This document shows, piece after piece, positions 12,901 to 24,698 of a stretch of DNA of 64,000 nucleotides (its first letter is position 1; each line of letters starts with the position of its first letter). The stretch is from Trichaptum fuscoviolaceum (taxonomy: Eukaryota; Basidiomycota; Agaricomycetes; Hymenochaetales; Trichaptaceae), in the NCBI GenBank assembly GCA_910574455.1, contig CAJSYZ010000011.1, forward strand, positions 2,542,001 to 2,606,000, read 5' to 3'. A program made the position numbers and the translations under genes. Below the pieces are notes generated by a model, which was not told where the DNA came from, ran no database searches, and saw only the letters and a program-made list of their open reading frames with translations.

Positions 12901-13458
12901 CACTATGAAGGTGATCACGTATGTAGCAGCGACATGCACGAACAAAGTAGGTCCTGAGACGTCGCGCACGGTCATCATGGAAAGGATATCGCGGGCTTTG
13001 CTGTCCACATTTCGAAGATTGTAAACAATGTTGATAGGAAGGAGAACACCACAGGTAAGCAGTGCAACTGCACCGAAGAGCCATCGGAGCATACGCAAGA
13101 AGCGAAGGAAGGTAACAGCATCCAGGCCAATCTTGTCTAATAATTCTGGTTCTTTTGTATGCAGGACTGGTGGTAACCAGCCAAATGCTCCGTCTGATAT
13201 TCTGGGTGGCGCTTTACCGACATGATACTTGACTTTTGGTTCGTAGACAATCTTGTTTCTTGGGCGTAGGACATTGAAAGCGATGATAGTGACTAACTGA
13301 AGATCGGAGTCTGTAAGTTCAATAGAGCCTCAGACACAGATACGAGATAGACGCACCGATACACCAGACATCAGCAACACCTGTGAACCGACAGCTGCGG
13401 GCGCCAGCGTCCGGGAAGCCACATTCTCGTCCACGAAATCTCCTACTGCGTCTCCCAT
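9953..13458 (-). CDS. CSC1/OSCA-type stress-gated cation channel (DUF221 family)
   Basis: A multi-exon gene (at least nine exons) for a polytopic membrane protein of the calcium-permeable stress-gated channel family, expected in the plasma or an internal membrane. Start ATG at 13458 (MGDAVGDFV). Readable parts in order: first membrane segment (QVLLMSGVS then LVTIIAFNVLRPRNK), the segment RWLFGAVALLTCGVLLPINIV, a loop with SRTLMIQRVPKKFQSDEGI, the cytosolic region with NLNLSDSAIARKRMIGWVY, then the conserved pore block (WSNDSHATFTIVSGILPPA; GAITRSRLDRAVVARYFFF), later membrane segments (APLAPLVAAAAAVVFFISS), and a C-terminal tail with HPALHAELFTPMLHAKM followed by a Pro/Gly/Tyr-rich stretch. 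Example intron: donor at GAC TTT TAC AC|GTATGT near 12507. No stops were found in exons. Exact exon limits at 10.5-12 kb were not all fixed. Confidence 0.87.
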
Positions 13459-15328
13459 CTAACAGGTTTTGAAGTCTTCAGTGCCGACTTGGCGTTGGCG
13501 AATCGTAATGAAAGTTGGAACAGGCCACACTAATTGGCCTTATAAAGTATGAAATGCAAAAATTGCAACGCGGATCCTGTCTGCTGGCTGGGTCGAAAAA
13601 TGGCGAAGTGAAAGAAAGACGAGAGAAGCCAGTGCCGGCCAACACTAGGCGGGGCAGAGAGAGAAGGTGGATGTTGAGGAAGGAGTCGAATCAATGCGTC
13701 GTCGAGCGGGTCGAGGCTTTGTTTCTCCAATGCGTGCCTTTTGGAAATACAAAAAGCACGAATGCGGTCTGAGCGCGCCAAGCACGGCCAAACTCTGGAG
13801 TCTGCTGCACACAAAAAGCGGCCTCACAATGCGCTGTGGGACCTTTCGATATCAGCCTCTCGTTGGCGATCGGATGTTTCGTAGCTCCGCAATCTAAATT
13901 ATTCGGCAGGTGAGAGTACAGCTGTGTCTGGTGGGGTTCAGCGGACGTTCTGCTCTCAGTGATGATGACGGTCAGATGATAGAGTCGGAAACAAGAAATA
14001 AAGCTTATGCTTCGAGTGGCCATGTTCAGCACCAACTCCCATGCTAATATCAAGGGCCTTCATCGAATCCAGCAAGGTAATGCACCAAAGGTAATTTCGG
14101 GGATGGTGCGGTCATGTTCAACGTTTCTTAGTTCGTGCGAACCGTGCGCGGTCGACCGGCGGCCACATACCAACAGTATACATAATGTAAATCATCAACT
14201 ACTATGTATTCGTGACTCTCAATCTCCTTACTTTGAGCAGAGAAATAATCAACGCTGTTGGTACGAATGACCTTGGAGATATCAATTGAAAGTGCAGGAG
14301 CTTCGCGTCAAGCTCAAATCTACAAATGAGTAGTCCTACTGTCATACGCTTGAATATAAACGGAGCACCTCCGATTCAATTTTTTCGAAACTCAAAAAAA
14401 AGGGTGAAGGTCATAAAATACTCCCCCGGAAGATTGGGGGTAAGCTATGTACAATGCCATTGCATCTGGGGTACTTTTTACGCCAAAGCTTGCTGATCTC
14501 ACTGTTCCCACCATCATGATTCATCAAAACTTAGAAATCAGTATCATAGCAGTATCGACTTCGAGAGACTTATAAAAGATTAGATAGCGCCGTCAGAGAC
14601 AGCGGTCCCCGACACGAATGTGCAAATAGGTGTACAAGGGAGGTAATATAAAAAACTGTAAAAAGAGTTGAAATTGTGAGAAAGGAATGATGCATTAATG
14701 AGATAAAACCCACAATAACCAACATCAGGGAAACTTCCGTCTGCTTACGGCGACTGGCGCGTCCTGGCGCGTCCTGAAGCTTCCTTAAATGGGATGAAGC
14801 GATGCCATGCCTACCTGAAGCGTTGCCTGGCTGCCTGATGGCCTTAGAACACGGTGTTTCAGGACGAAATCAGTGCATAAGGAGGGAAGTTGTACATCAG
14901 GCGCCAAGCCAGGCTCAAGTGAGATTTAAGCACGAGCGTGCACAGTTTAAGTAAAATGGCAAGTACAAGATAAGTTCATCAGCAGATTCAGTATAGAAGT
15001 CGAAGCCGCCACTCATTACTGCCAACTACTACTACTACTGTGCATGTATTGAGACTTAAGCTCAGGCTCGTTCATCATCATCATCATTATAGTATGACAG
15101 GTGTTGCTCATGCTATCCAGCACACCCATTCCCTGGGTGTTCACCAAACTATAACTAGCACTAGTGGTATACAAAGTAAAAAGCAATATGTACTATGTGA
15201 AAATGTATAGGAAGGGCTACAGTACTATGGGCAGTTGCAATCATGATCGTACATCTGGTTCAAGTTACAGTCTATCTCATTCTGAAAACCCGATACTATC
15301 CGACACGTTCAAATTTCCCTGCTACATA
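13459..15328. other. Gene-free spacer
   Basis: Nearly 1.9 kb lies between the CSC1-like start and the end of the next minus-strand gene. Open frames near 13.5-14.3 kb on both strands are short, overlap each other and show no motif. Short repetitive words occur at 14.74-14.83 kb (GGCGCGTCCT twice in tandem) and ACT/CAT triplet runs at 15.02-15.09 kb. No RNA gene was recognised. Confidence 0.5.
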
Positions 15329-18044
15329 CTACGCCATGTTCAAATGATCAAATTCAGCACATCCCACTATCGATTTCAACTGTTTTTCTTCGGGCTCTGT
15401 CCAAGCCCTCGCGCGTGAGATGAAAGCCGCAATTCTCAACTGCCCATTATTATTTGGTGGAGGTGGTAAGTCAGGACCCAAAAGATCACCGCTGACCTCA
15501 TAAACACCTGCGACCACCTCCCGAAACGCGTCTGTGAACTTTGCTTTCTCGGTTTCTGAGAGGGGCGTCCCGTCGGATTCCTCGGCATCTGAAGCGAACA
15601 GACTTGACAGCCTTGTAGCGGATTCATAAATCTTCTCGACACTCCACTCTTGCTCATGTGCGATCGCATTCAGTGCTTTGCCCATAACAGATTTCTTGTT
15701 CACGACGTGCTTGAAGATTTCATCATTGGTAACTATCGCGAGCCATCTTTTCACTGTCGTATATCCATGAATTAGAGCTCTCTGGGTATTTTCCGCCTTA
15801 TTCAAAGCCGAAGAATAGAAGTTCAATGTCTGGGGTTCGGGAGGGACCACTTCATTGTCAGAGTTGCGGGGACGTTTCCTCTGAGGATCATCCATAACAT
15901 CTGTGTGATCCGGAAGGGCACGCTTGCGATGGTCACGTATGTAGCCAGATGAATGAACTTCAGGTCCTTGCTTTCGTAGATTTGTCGAATCCATACTTCG
16001 ATCCAATCGTTTACGGTGCCCCTCGAATGCAGCCATACGTTGCTGGCGAAAGGGCGCTACAGTTGGTTCCAATTCCTTCTGTAAGTCCTTGGACGCAAGC
16101 ATATCGCTGCCTTGGAAAACAGCAATTGCCTCTTGAAGTTTGACATCGATATTTTTGCTGTTCACCTCCCGTGCCGATAGGTCGCGTTTCACCAATATCA
16201 GTAAACGGTTCAAATCAATCGCCCCCACAGATGGCCATCGATCATACCCATCCGGATAGATATCCTCGTTGCGGTAAAAATAATACACGCTTTTTGCGCC
16301 GGCGTCTGGTAATCGTGTGATCCTCCTGCCCATCCTCCTTCCCTCTCGTGCAGTTCAATGCGGTTGCGGAACACGTGAATCATCTCGTCCAGAAGTTCGA
16401 TGTGGTTCCTATACGCAACGTAATGGGCTAGGAACAAGGGGATGAAGAAATAGAATATCCCAGACTTAAATATGGGAAGCTCGAGTTTGTTGTCAGTGTA
16501 ATTCAGACAGTACTTCTGCTCTTGCAGACTGGGCAGAGGTCCTCTTTCTCGAAAGCGCGTTCTTTCGTCCATCGGATATAGACTTTCTCCCAATGGGGAC
16601 CTCGATTGAATCAGACGGAGAGAATTTCCTTCGCCATGAAGAGTTTTATGATAGTTCACAAAAATATGTTTCATCTGAAGGTTGAAGCTCATCCATTCTA
16701 TCTTTCGCTGGCCTCGGAACTGAAGGCAAGCTTCCCTCTCAGACTTCTCAAAGGGAAGGAGGAAAAACGAGCCGTGAACAACATAGCGTTGAAGGTCCTC
16801 CAGGAAAGACCTCAAGGTCACCCCATCCTTCGCCACTTGATTCTAGATGAAGACTGTCAGACGTTTAGAATCAATGTTAAGAAGTATGACCATTACATAC
16901 CCCATCAACACTTTCACATAATAGATCAACAGTTTCAAAAACCTCTTCGACGAGCTTCTCCTGTTTACTGAAGGATTCGCTAAGTCTCGTGAGTTCTTGA
17001 AACTTTGCATGGTATGCCTTCTTCATTTCCGTCACCTCGTTTCTCAGAGCGGCTACCTCTGCACGAAGATCCTCGTCTTCCGTCTGCACGACTGATGCAT
17101 CCTGTCCTGTCTCTTGCCCTCCTTGCTCTCCCGTCCTAGCAGGATCCAATACACTTAAATCACAACTATTTTGCATGGCCTCGTCGTGTTCATTCGTTCC
17201 GGAAGATAGACACCTGTGTATATCCTTTTGCCGAATTATATCTTGTTTAAGAGTTGCCATAGCGATAAAGGCTTATAATTTGCGCTAATAAGCAATTATC
17301 CATAGATATCAATTGAGATAAGTTAATACCTGAAGGAGCCGACTTTGACTCGTTGATCTCAGCTTTGACCCCCCAGACAGGTTCCTTTCTTGGGCCTTCC
17401 ACATTATCAAGAGTATATTCCACCGGACCATTTTGCGCCTCCATCGCCTTACCCCTCGGGCTGTCTAAGAGACTCATAGACTGAGCTCGCCCTCCCCCGG
17501 CGCTGTCAGATCGTTGACTTGGAGGAGCCGAGTGGGATGGCGTCAAGTCCTTCCTATAAGAAGTTCGCCGCGATGTTGGTTGGTGTCGATGCAATTGGTC
17601 CCACTGATTCAGCGACTTTGAGATACCACTGCTGCGAGTACAATGCGTGGCATCATGCTGTTTCTGGAATTGCATGATGTTGTTTGGAACCTCGGAAGAC
17701 CTCAGGCTACGTCTCGGGCTGCGAGTACGTCTGGAGTCAACCCGCGTGGGTCTACCTCGGTCCTGTGCCAGTGTAGTATGAGTAGTATGGTACTGGTGCG
17801 AGCAACCTGGGTCGTCCGAGACTTCTTGTTGTTCTTCAAGTTCTTGACCTAACTCCTGATACCGGTGTGCTTGAGTGCCAGCTGCCAGAGACGACGATAC
17901 AGGTGTGACACTGTTAGTAGTAAGGCCGCAGAGCCAGACACAATGACCACAACTGCAGGTGGGACTCAGGCTCCTGGATCGCGTCGTCAGGAGCCAGTCA
18001 CAGCGGTGGCGAGAGCCTGAGGGTTCGAAGTTCGAGTTTAACAT
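15329..18044 (-). CDS. Unknown coiled-coil protein gene with an apparent frame break
   Basis: Not recognised. Three open segments on the minus strand join by good splice sites. Ser/Arg-rich N-terminal segment (18044-17331) splices (GT at 17330, AG before CCTTTATCGC) into a coiled-coil segment with EDEDLRAEVAALRNEV and ESFSKQEKLVEEVFETVD. This splices again (donor GGG|GTATGT near 16900) into a segment beginning NQVAKDGVTLRSFLEDL. That frame and the long final frame (15329-16333, containing SVYYFYRNEDIYPDGY and a basic KRALPDHTD/QRKRPR patch) overlap in different phases at 16210-16333, and I found no intron that joins them. Either one base is missing or gained, or the gene is broken. The final exon ends KSIVGCAEFDHLNMA. 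It lies directly downstream of peptidase-like copy 1, same strand. The most N-terminal stretch overlaps the palindromic-word field and may not be coding. Confidence 0.5.
16210..16333 (-). other. Overlap of two reading frames (likely frameshift site)
   Basis: One frame runs through FRNRIELHEREGG to a stop at 16210; the other opens at about 16333 and runs 334 codons to 15329. Both look coding outside the overlap, so a single-base indel somewhere in this 124 bp is the simplest reading. A sequencing error is possible. Confidence 0.5.
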
Positions 18045-18414
18045 TTCAGGCAGCAGAGTTGCAGATTTAGAAGTAGTACTACTACTAGTAGTAGTAGTAG
18101 TAGTACTAGTGTCAGCCTCAGGCTGAGTGTCCTCTTCTTGAAGCGAGTAGTAGTACTACGTAGAGTACTCACTGGCAGGCTACTACTATCTGAGTGGTGG
18201 CGTGCCAGTGACTCAGTTTGAAACTGCTACTAAGAATAGTAGTGCTACTACAAGAGTCGTTCAGGCTCAATACTCAAGTTCGCAACAGATATTCCATTAG
18301 TACTAGCGTACAACAACACACAACAAAAGCAGAAAAGCATGAAACTAGTAAGAATAGTAGTGGAGGAATGCGGAAGAAAGACAGATTAACAAAGTAAAGA
18401 TACATTGTTCAGAG

Positions 18415-21400
18415 TCAGTCCTTGCGTGTCGTTGGTACAACGATCGGCGGAAATTTGGCATAGGTAAGCATCTCATCAATAGCGAATGCTGGGAGCGCGT
18501 AGGTGAAATCGCCGTTGTCAGCACCTGTGCTAACTTGAAGACCCTTGACACAAGTTTCGGTAATTATTCCGCCCCATTTGCCGTCCAAGGTAGCAATCAG
18601 AGAACCAGAATCACCACTTTTTGCGAAACAGTAGTCGTATTTTGAAGGTATATTCCAGACAAGGCGTGCAGCTCCTTTTTTCAACTTTGCCAGTGGCGGA
18701 TTCGTCGGGTTGCCGCCGAGTGTCCTATTTATGACTGCGTAGATCGCAGACTCCATCGGGTTCGCATATCCAACTGTTACACCAGTGGTAGCACCAGCCT
18801 TTAACACCGCAATCTCATGATTGAATTGATCCGACCTTTCGATATACCCTGACTTGATTTCGAGACGTCCATTCGTAGGGTACGGAACCTTTGCTTTTCT
18901 ATAGGCCGACCGAATACGCACGACATTGGTCTCAGGATGCTGCCCGAAGTGAATGACGTTACACTGAAAGTTCGTTTCGTTGACTTTCTTGTCGAACAGC
19001 TGCACGAGGGCAAACTCAGAATTGAAACCGAATTCATGCCCAATCTCGGCACAGGTCTGCGAGCCTGAATGCGAATAGCCAACATAGCCAATGGTCCCAG
19101 CGCGAGTCCCATTAGGTTCGAGTAGGTTGAAATTTTCGTAAACCTTCCGATGGATTTCGTGATAGTCCCCCATTGCTTTAGTGGTAGATTTGGAGAGCGC
19201 AGAGGCTATTTCGATTTCTTGGGAAATGTTGATTGTCATTCCACCATAAGGAGCATACTTAGCGCTTGGGACTGCGATGCTTCCGCTACCATCTGCTTGT
19301 AAATCCTTCGAGATCAATTCCAGTTTGTCAAGTCGTTCTTTGCATCTCTGCCTTTGTCTTCCAAGCTCATTTAACGCTCGACAGAATTCGTTGTCGATAA
19401 AGGAACGGTAGGCATCAGGTAGAATATGGACTAGATATAGTTCACGCTTGTCCTCGACGTCTGATACACGCTGGTCCTCGTCAGCTGGGTTTTCAACGGC
19501 GTCCACTAGTTCGTTGATGGTAGTTTCACTAGAGGCGGAAAATATAGCATGTCCGTTAATCAAACTGAACAGTTTATCCAACCCCTGAAATTTGATGATG
19601 GGACCCCATGTACTGAAAGTGTCCTGACCACTAACTCCTATGCTTGTTCCTCGAAGGGTTGAAGTGTATGCCTCTAGAGACTTAATTATAGATTCAGGAG
19701 ATCTGGGTTCACTGAAGTCTCCGGCCAAAATTTTATCAGGCGGAAGGTCAAGAGCCGTGCTGTCCGGAATTATGGTATCAGGTGCCAGTGGTCGAAAACA
19801 AGGTAAGGAAACGTTCTCTGTCGGGTCCTTGGTTTCTTGGCCGAGACTTCCGAACCCAGACGCGGGAGCGGCAAGGCCATCGACTACATGTGATTGTCCA
19901 GGTGCTGGTACGGGGCCAGGTAGTTGTTCGTGTTCGAGAGGTTTTCCGTCGTCCAGGGGATTAGGGGTTGGTACCACTCCACTTGCGGGACAGGACTGAG
20001 GAATGGCCTCGCGAAATTCTACCTCGAACCGCCCTGATAATGTCCAGCGCTTGCGAATGGAGCTTCTAATCGCGTCGGCGCATTCACAATAAACATCACC
20101 AACAGGCCTCTCGTAGTCGGAGGGCATAAGCACCTCCAACTCGGACGGTATTACTCCAATCCACACGACAACAGGATCTGACCTCCCGTCTTCCCCCTTC
20201 CCGTCTTTATGATATCCAATCTTGCATATATCTATGCATGTCACGGTATGCCTGACGTGAAAGCGATCAAAAGCGTCTTCAAATATAGGTAGCAAAACGG
20301 GCCATTGCCTGATCAGAGGGCAGTTGTTGTCAAGGACGTTTATGTGCTTCATCGCTTTCTCGCGCTTATGCGGTCCCGGAATGTTCCCCTGGCGTCCCAC
20401 AAAAAATCCACTACGCCCGACAGGAACAGCGTTGGTCGGACATCCCCAGTAATAATTGAGATGATCCTTCAGATCCCAAATCCTCCGAGTCTTCACAGGT
20501 TTTTTCGCTTCCAATGATATGATATTAGAACTGTCTGTGAGAAGGGTCGTATCCGGGATTGTCTTCTGTGTCACTGCCAGTGGCGGCGGTAGAGGTACCG
20601 GCCATACACCATGTACTGGGGGTCCATTGAACGTCTAATGGAGGCAGAAGGGGAAACGGTAACAAATCAGCATGGCTGGGGAAAAAGCAAATGACATAGC
20701 ACGACATACATCTACGATGTCACCAATCTTCGACAATTGCGTTTCGCGAACTGGCGCGGCCACCGCAGTATCGGTAGCCTGAGAGTCTTCCTTGCTTGTA
20801 GCGATACCGGAACTCAGGCTGAGTTGTTTCACTCCCGAGGACGTCTCTTGTGTCACTCGTGGCGGCAACTTCTGCTTACTGTCTACTGGAGGCGCATTGG
20901 ACGTCTTTAGATGAGACGATGAGAATTCATTATGCATGATAACAAACAAAAGTAGCATGACATACGTTTACGCTGTCATCAATCTTTGACAATTGCGTTT
21001 CGCGAAATGTAGAGTCTTCCTTGTTTGTTGCGAAAGCGTCTTCCTTGCTTGTAGCGATACCGGAACTCAGGCTGAGTTGTTTCACTCCCGAGGACGTCTC
21101 TTGTGTAACTCGTGGCGGCAACTTCTGCTTACTGTCTACTGGAGGCGCATTGGACGTCTTCAGATGAGACGATGAGAATTCATTATGCATGATAACAAAC
21201 AAAAGTAGCACGACATACGTTTACGCTGTCATCAATCTTCGGCAATTGCGTTTCGCGAGGAGTAGAGTCTTCATCGCTTGTTGCAATACCGGAACGATGG
21301 TGTTTCTTATCTTTCTGTGTCACCCGCCGTCGCCGCGGAGGCTTCAACTGCTTGCTGTCTACTGGAGGCGCATTGGACGTCTACAGTCGAGACAATGAGA

Positions 21401-21549
21401 AATTAGCAGGGCAGTAAATAACTTGAAAGTAAGATATCAAGACACACGTTAGCTAGAGTCGTGTTTGGCGCGAAGATGGCTTGTATGGTTCTTAGAAAAC
21501 CTCGCAATTTCGTGCGGACTTTGGGGGGGTTCCTCTTCGAGTCCGAGTC
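18415..21549 (-). CDS. Trypsin-like peptidase-domain protein, tandem copy 1
   Basis: The terminal exon (20634-18415, 740 codons with stop) encodes an N-terminal module (NVLDNNCPLIRQWPVLLP, then VVVWIGVIPSELEVLMPSDY and VDVYCECADA-like sequence), a Pro/Ser linker and a C-terminal chymotrypsin-fold-like region. It holds VLKAGATTGVTVGYANPMES and the serine motif AKSGDSGSLI (Ser about 656 counted from the in-exon ATG at 20574). Compared with copy 3, the position expected for the catalytic Asp reads SEFALVQL (Glu), and the His region reads LVHILPD, so activity is uncertain. Upstream, three in-phase repeated exons (20710-20904, 20966-21157, 21219-21380) and a more distal exon reading DSDSKRNPPKV then FLRTIQAIFAPNTTLAN (up to ~21549) splice onto it. 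The true start codon was not found. The family is widespread in agaricomycetes; its role is not established. A conflict or self/non-self role is only a guess. Confidence 0.75.
19710..19750. other. Cluster of 11 substitutions between otherwise identical copies
   Basis: Compared with 23403-23443, I count 11 differences in 41 bp, while the surrounding >2.5 kb is practically identical. The protein changes from DLPPDKILAGDFSEPRSP to VLPPDKLLIGDPSKPRSP. A short gene-conversion tract from a third relative is the likely cause. Confidence 0.85.
20710..20904 (-). repeat. Modular exon unit, copy a (195 nt, phase 0)
   Basis: The exon begins TSNAPPVDSKQKLPPRVTQ and ends RETQLSKIGDIVD. It is bounded by acceptor CTAAAG and donor GTATGT. 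Related units follow upstream at 20966-21157 and 21219-21380, and the start of the terminal exon (TFNGPPVHGV) is a diverged version of the same unit. Confidence 0.75.
20966..21157 (-). repeat. Modular exon unit, copy b (192 nt, phase 0)
   Basis: Nearly identical to unit a through TSNAPPVDSKQKLPPRVTQ and SSGVKQLSLSSGIATSKED, but its last third differs (AFATNKEDSTFRETQLSKI). The flanking intron sequence is also repeated, so intron plus exon duplicated together. Confidence 0.75.
21219..21380 (-). repeat. Modular exon unit, copy c (162 nt, phase 0)
   Basis: A more diverged unit: TSNAPPVDSKQLKPPRRRR, then SGIATSDEDSTPRETQLPKI. It is shorter by ten codons than unit b and has a more basic middle. 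Its splice borders match those of the others. Confidence 0.7.
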
Positions 21550-21925
21550 GGAATGAAGACAACAGATTAATATTCGAATGACTTGAAGATACTAGTAGTA
21601 CTAGTAGTAGTAGCACTTCACTCACTTCAAGTTTACGATGATTACTGGCGAACTCGGAACGGACTCGCTCTCTCCTCCGTGGCCACATTACGAATGCCTG
21701 CGAGACAAGATTATGAGGACAGGAGTGAATACGACAGGTCAACTTGAATACGGGAAGGATGGAAACTCAAAAGGAAAGGGCATACCATCGATTACGAGAC
21801 AAGACCATTTCTTTTACTTTATATACTACTAGTCACGGTACTTGAAGTTCCTCCGAGTCTGAGTCAGCCTGCACCGTGACACGCGGCGGTGCGGCACTCA
21901 GGCTGCCAACTGGCAGTTGAAACTA

Positions 21926-24698
21926 CTACTAAGAATAATACTTCAAGAGTCGTTCAGGCTCAATACTCAAGTTCGCAACAGGTATTCCATTAGTACTAGC
22001 GTACAACAACACACAACAAAAGCAGAAAAGCATGAAACTAGTAAGAATAGTAGTGGAGGAATGCGGAAGAAAGACAGATTAACAAAGTAAAGATACATTG
22101 TTCAGAGTCAGTCCTTGCGTGTCGTTGGTACAACGATCGGCGGAAATTTGGCATAGGTAAGCATCTCATCAATAGCGAATGCTGGGAGCGCGTAGGTGAA
22201 ATCGCCGTTGTCAGCACCTGTGCTAACTTGAAGACCCTTGACACAAGTTTCGGTAATTATTCCGCCCCATTTGCCGTCCAAGGTAGCAATCAGAGAACCA
22301 GAATCACCACTTTTTGCGAAACAGTAGTCGTATTTTGAAGGTATATTCCAGACAAGGCGTGCAGCTCCTTTTTTCAACTTTGCCAGTGGCGGATTCGTCG
22401 GGTTGCCGCCGAGTGTCCTATTTATGACTGCGTAGATCGCAGACTCCATCGGGTTCGCATATCCAACTGTTACACCAGTGGTAGCACCAGCCTTTAACAC
22501 CGCAATCTCATGATTGAATTGATCCGACCTTTCGATATACCCTGACTTGATTTCGAGACGTCCATTCGTAGGGTACGGAACCTTTGCTTTTCTATAGGCC
22601 GACCGAATACGCACGACATTGGTCTCAGGATGCTGCCCGAAGTGAATGACGTTACACTGAAAGTTCGTTTCGTTGACTTTCTTGTCGAACAGCTGCACGA
22701 GGGCAAACTCAGAATTGAAACCGAATTCATGCCCAATCTCGGCACAGGTCTGCGAGCCTGAATGCGAATAGCCAACATAGCCAATGGTCCCAGCGCGAGT
22801 CCCATTAGGTTCGAGTAGGTTGAAATTTTCGTAAACCTTCCGATGGATTTCGTGATAGTCCCCCATTGCTTTAGTGGTAGATTTGGAGAGCGCAGAGGCT
22901 ATTTCGATTTCTTGGGAAATGTTGATTGTCATTCCACCATAAGGAGCATACTTAGCGCTTGGGACTGCGATGCTTCCGCTACCATCTGCTTGTAAATCCT
23001 TCGAGATCAATTCCAGTTTGTCAAGTCGTTCTTTGCATCTCTGCCTTTGTCTTCCAAGCTCATTTAACGCTCGACAGAATTCGTTGTCGATAAAGGAACG
23101 GTAGGCATCAGGTAGAATATGGACTAGATATAGTTCACGCTTGTCCTCGACGTCTGATACACGCTGGTCCTCGTCAGCTGGGTTTTCAACGGCGTCCACT
23201 AGTTCGTTGATGGTAGTTTCACTAGAGGCGGAAAATATAGCATGTCCGTTAATCAAACTGAACAGTTTATCCAACCCCTGAAATTTGATGATGGGACCCC
23301 ATGTACTGAAAGTGTCCTGACCACTAACTCCTATGCTTGTTCCTCGAAGGGTTGAAGTGTATGCCTCTAGAGACTTAATTATAGATTCAGGAGATCTGGG
23401 TTTACTGGGGTCTCCAATCAATAGTTTATCGGGCGGAAGGACGAGAGCCGTGCTGTCCGGAATTATGGTATCAGGTGCCAGTGGTCGAAAACAAGGTAAG
23501 GAAACGTTCTCTGTCGGGTCCTTGGTTTCTTGGCCGAGACTTCCGAACCCAGACGCGGGAGCGGCAAGGCCATCGACTACATGTGATTGTCCAGGTGCTG
23601 GTACGGGGCCAGGTAGTTGTTCGTGTTCGAGAGGTTTTCCGTCGTCCAGGGGATTAGGGGTTGGTACCACTCCACTTGCGGGACAGGACTGAGGAATGGC
23701 CTCGCGAAATTCTACCTCGAACCGCCCTGATAATGTCCAGCGCTTGCGAATGGAGCTTCTAATCGCGTCGGCGCATTCACAATAAACATCACCAACAGGC
23801 CTCTCGTAGTCGGAGGGCATAAGCACCTCCAACTCGGACGGTATTACTCCAATCCACACGACAACAGGATCTGACCTCCCGTCTTCCCCCTTCCCGTCTT
23901 TATGATATCCAATCTTGCATATATCTATGCATGTCACGGTATGCCTGACGTGAAAGCGATCAAAAGCGTCTTCAAATATAGGTAGCAAAACGGGCCATTG
24001 CCTGATCAGAGGGCAGTTGTTGTCAAGGACGTTTATGTGCTTCATCGCTTTCTCGCGCTTATGCGGTCCCGGAATGTTCCCCTGGCGTCCCACAAAAAAT
24101 CCACTACGCCCGACAGGAACAGCGTTGGTCGGACATCCCCAGTAATAATTGAGATGATCCTTCAGATCCCAAATCCTCCGAGTCTTCACAGGTTTTTTCG
24201 CTTCCAATGATATGATATTAGAACTGTCTGTGAGAAGGGTCGTATCCGGGATTGTCTTCTGTGTCACTGCCAGTGGCGGCGGTAGAGGTACCGGCCATAC
24301 ACCATGTACTGGGGGTCCATTGAACGTCTAATGGAGGCAGAAGGGGAAACGGTAACAAATCAGCATGGCTGGGGAAAAAGCAAATGACATAGCACGACAT
24401 ACATCTACGATGTCACCAATCTTCGACAATTGCGTTTCGCGAACTGGCGCGGCCACCGCAGTATCGGTAGCCTGAGAGTCTTCCTTGCTTGTAGCGATAC
24501 CGGAACTCAGGCTGAGTTGTTTCACTCCCGAGGACGTCTCTTGTGTCACTCGTGGCGGCAACTTCTGCTTACTGTCTACTGGAGGCGCATTGGACGTCTT
24601 TAGATGAGACGATGAGAATTCATTATGCATGATAACAAACAAAAGTAGCACGACATACGTTTACGCTGTCATCAATCTTTGACAATTGCGTTTCGCGA
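21926..24698. repeat. Segmental duplication, copy 2 (2.77 kb)
   Basis: Counterpart of 18233-21005 at a constant offset of 3693 bp. Identity ends abruptly at 24698, where copy 2 continues GCGAACGGCG against GCGAAATGTA in copy 1. At the other edge, the flanks differ by small changes in the TAGTA/TTCAAG words. Confidence 0.9.
22108..24597 (-). CDS. Trypsin-like peptidase-domain protein, tandem copy 2
   Basis: Terminal exon 24327-22108 is the duplicate of copy 1: the same 719-residue frame from the in-exon ATG at 24267, with the GDSG serine motif, Glu in place of the expected Asp, and the same N-terminal module. It differs only in the 19-residue stretch around LPPDKLLIGDPSKP. One modular exon (24597-24403) is preserved upstream. 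The next unit (from 24659) keeps RETQLSKIDDSVN, but beyond 24698 its sequence lacks one base relative to unit a (GCCTCGCC-GTTCGC against GCCGCGCCAGTTCGC) and the frame is lost. So copy 2 may have a shortened or altered N-terminus, or start elsewhere. The recent duplication suggests active family expansion. Function as for copy 1: not established. Confidence 0.72.

Larger units (their letters stand above)
18233..21005. repeat. Segmental duplication, copy 1 (2.77 kb)
   Basis: This stretch is repeated 3693 bp further on (21926-24698). The two are almost identical by eye, apart from scattered single differences near the edges and one cluster of changes at 19710-19750. It carries the whole terminal exon of peptidase-like copy 1, one upstream modular exon and the start of the next. 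Confidence 0.9.

Noticed and set aside
13515..14270. Cluster of overlapping frames on both strands
   Set aside because: Mutually overlapping, no motifs, no compatible splice chain.
18060..18110. Possible CRISPR-like or tandem repeat array of TAGTA units
   Set aside because: No regular repeat-spacer pattern; it is a trinucleotide run with one inversion, in a eukaryotic context.
18801..19112. 103-residue Ser/Arg-rich minus-strand frame inside peptidase copy 1 (also at 22494-22805)
   Set aside because: Out-of-frame shadow of the peptidase-like exon, duplicated with it.
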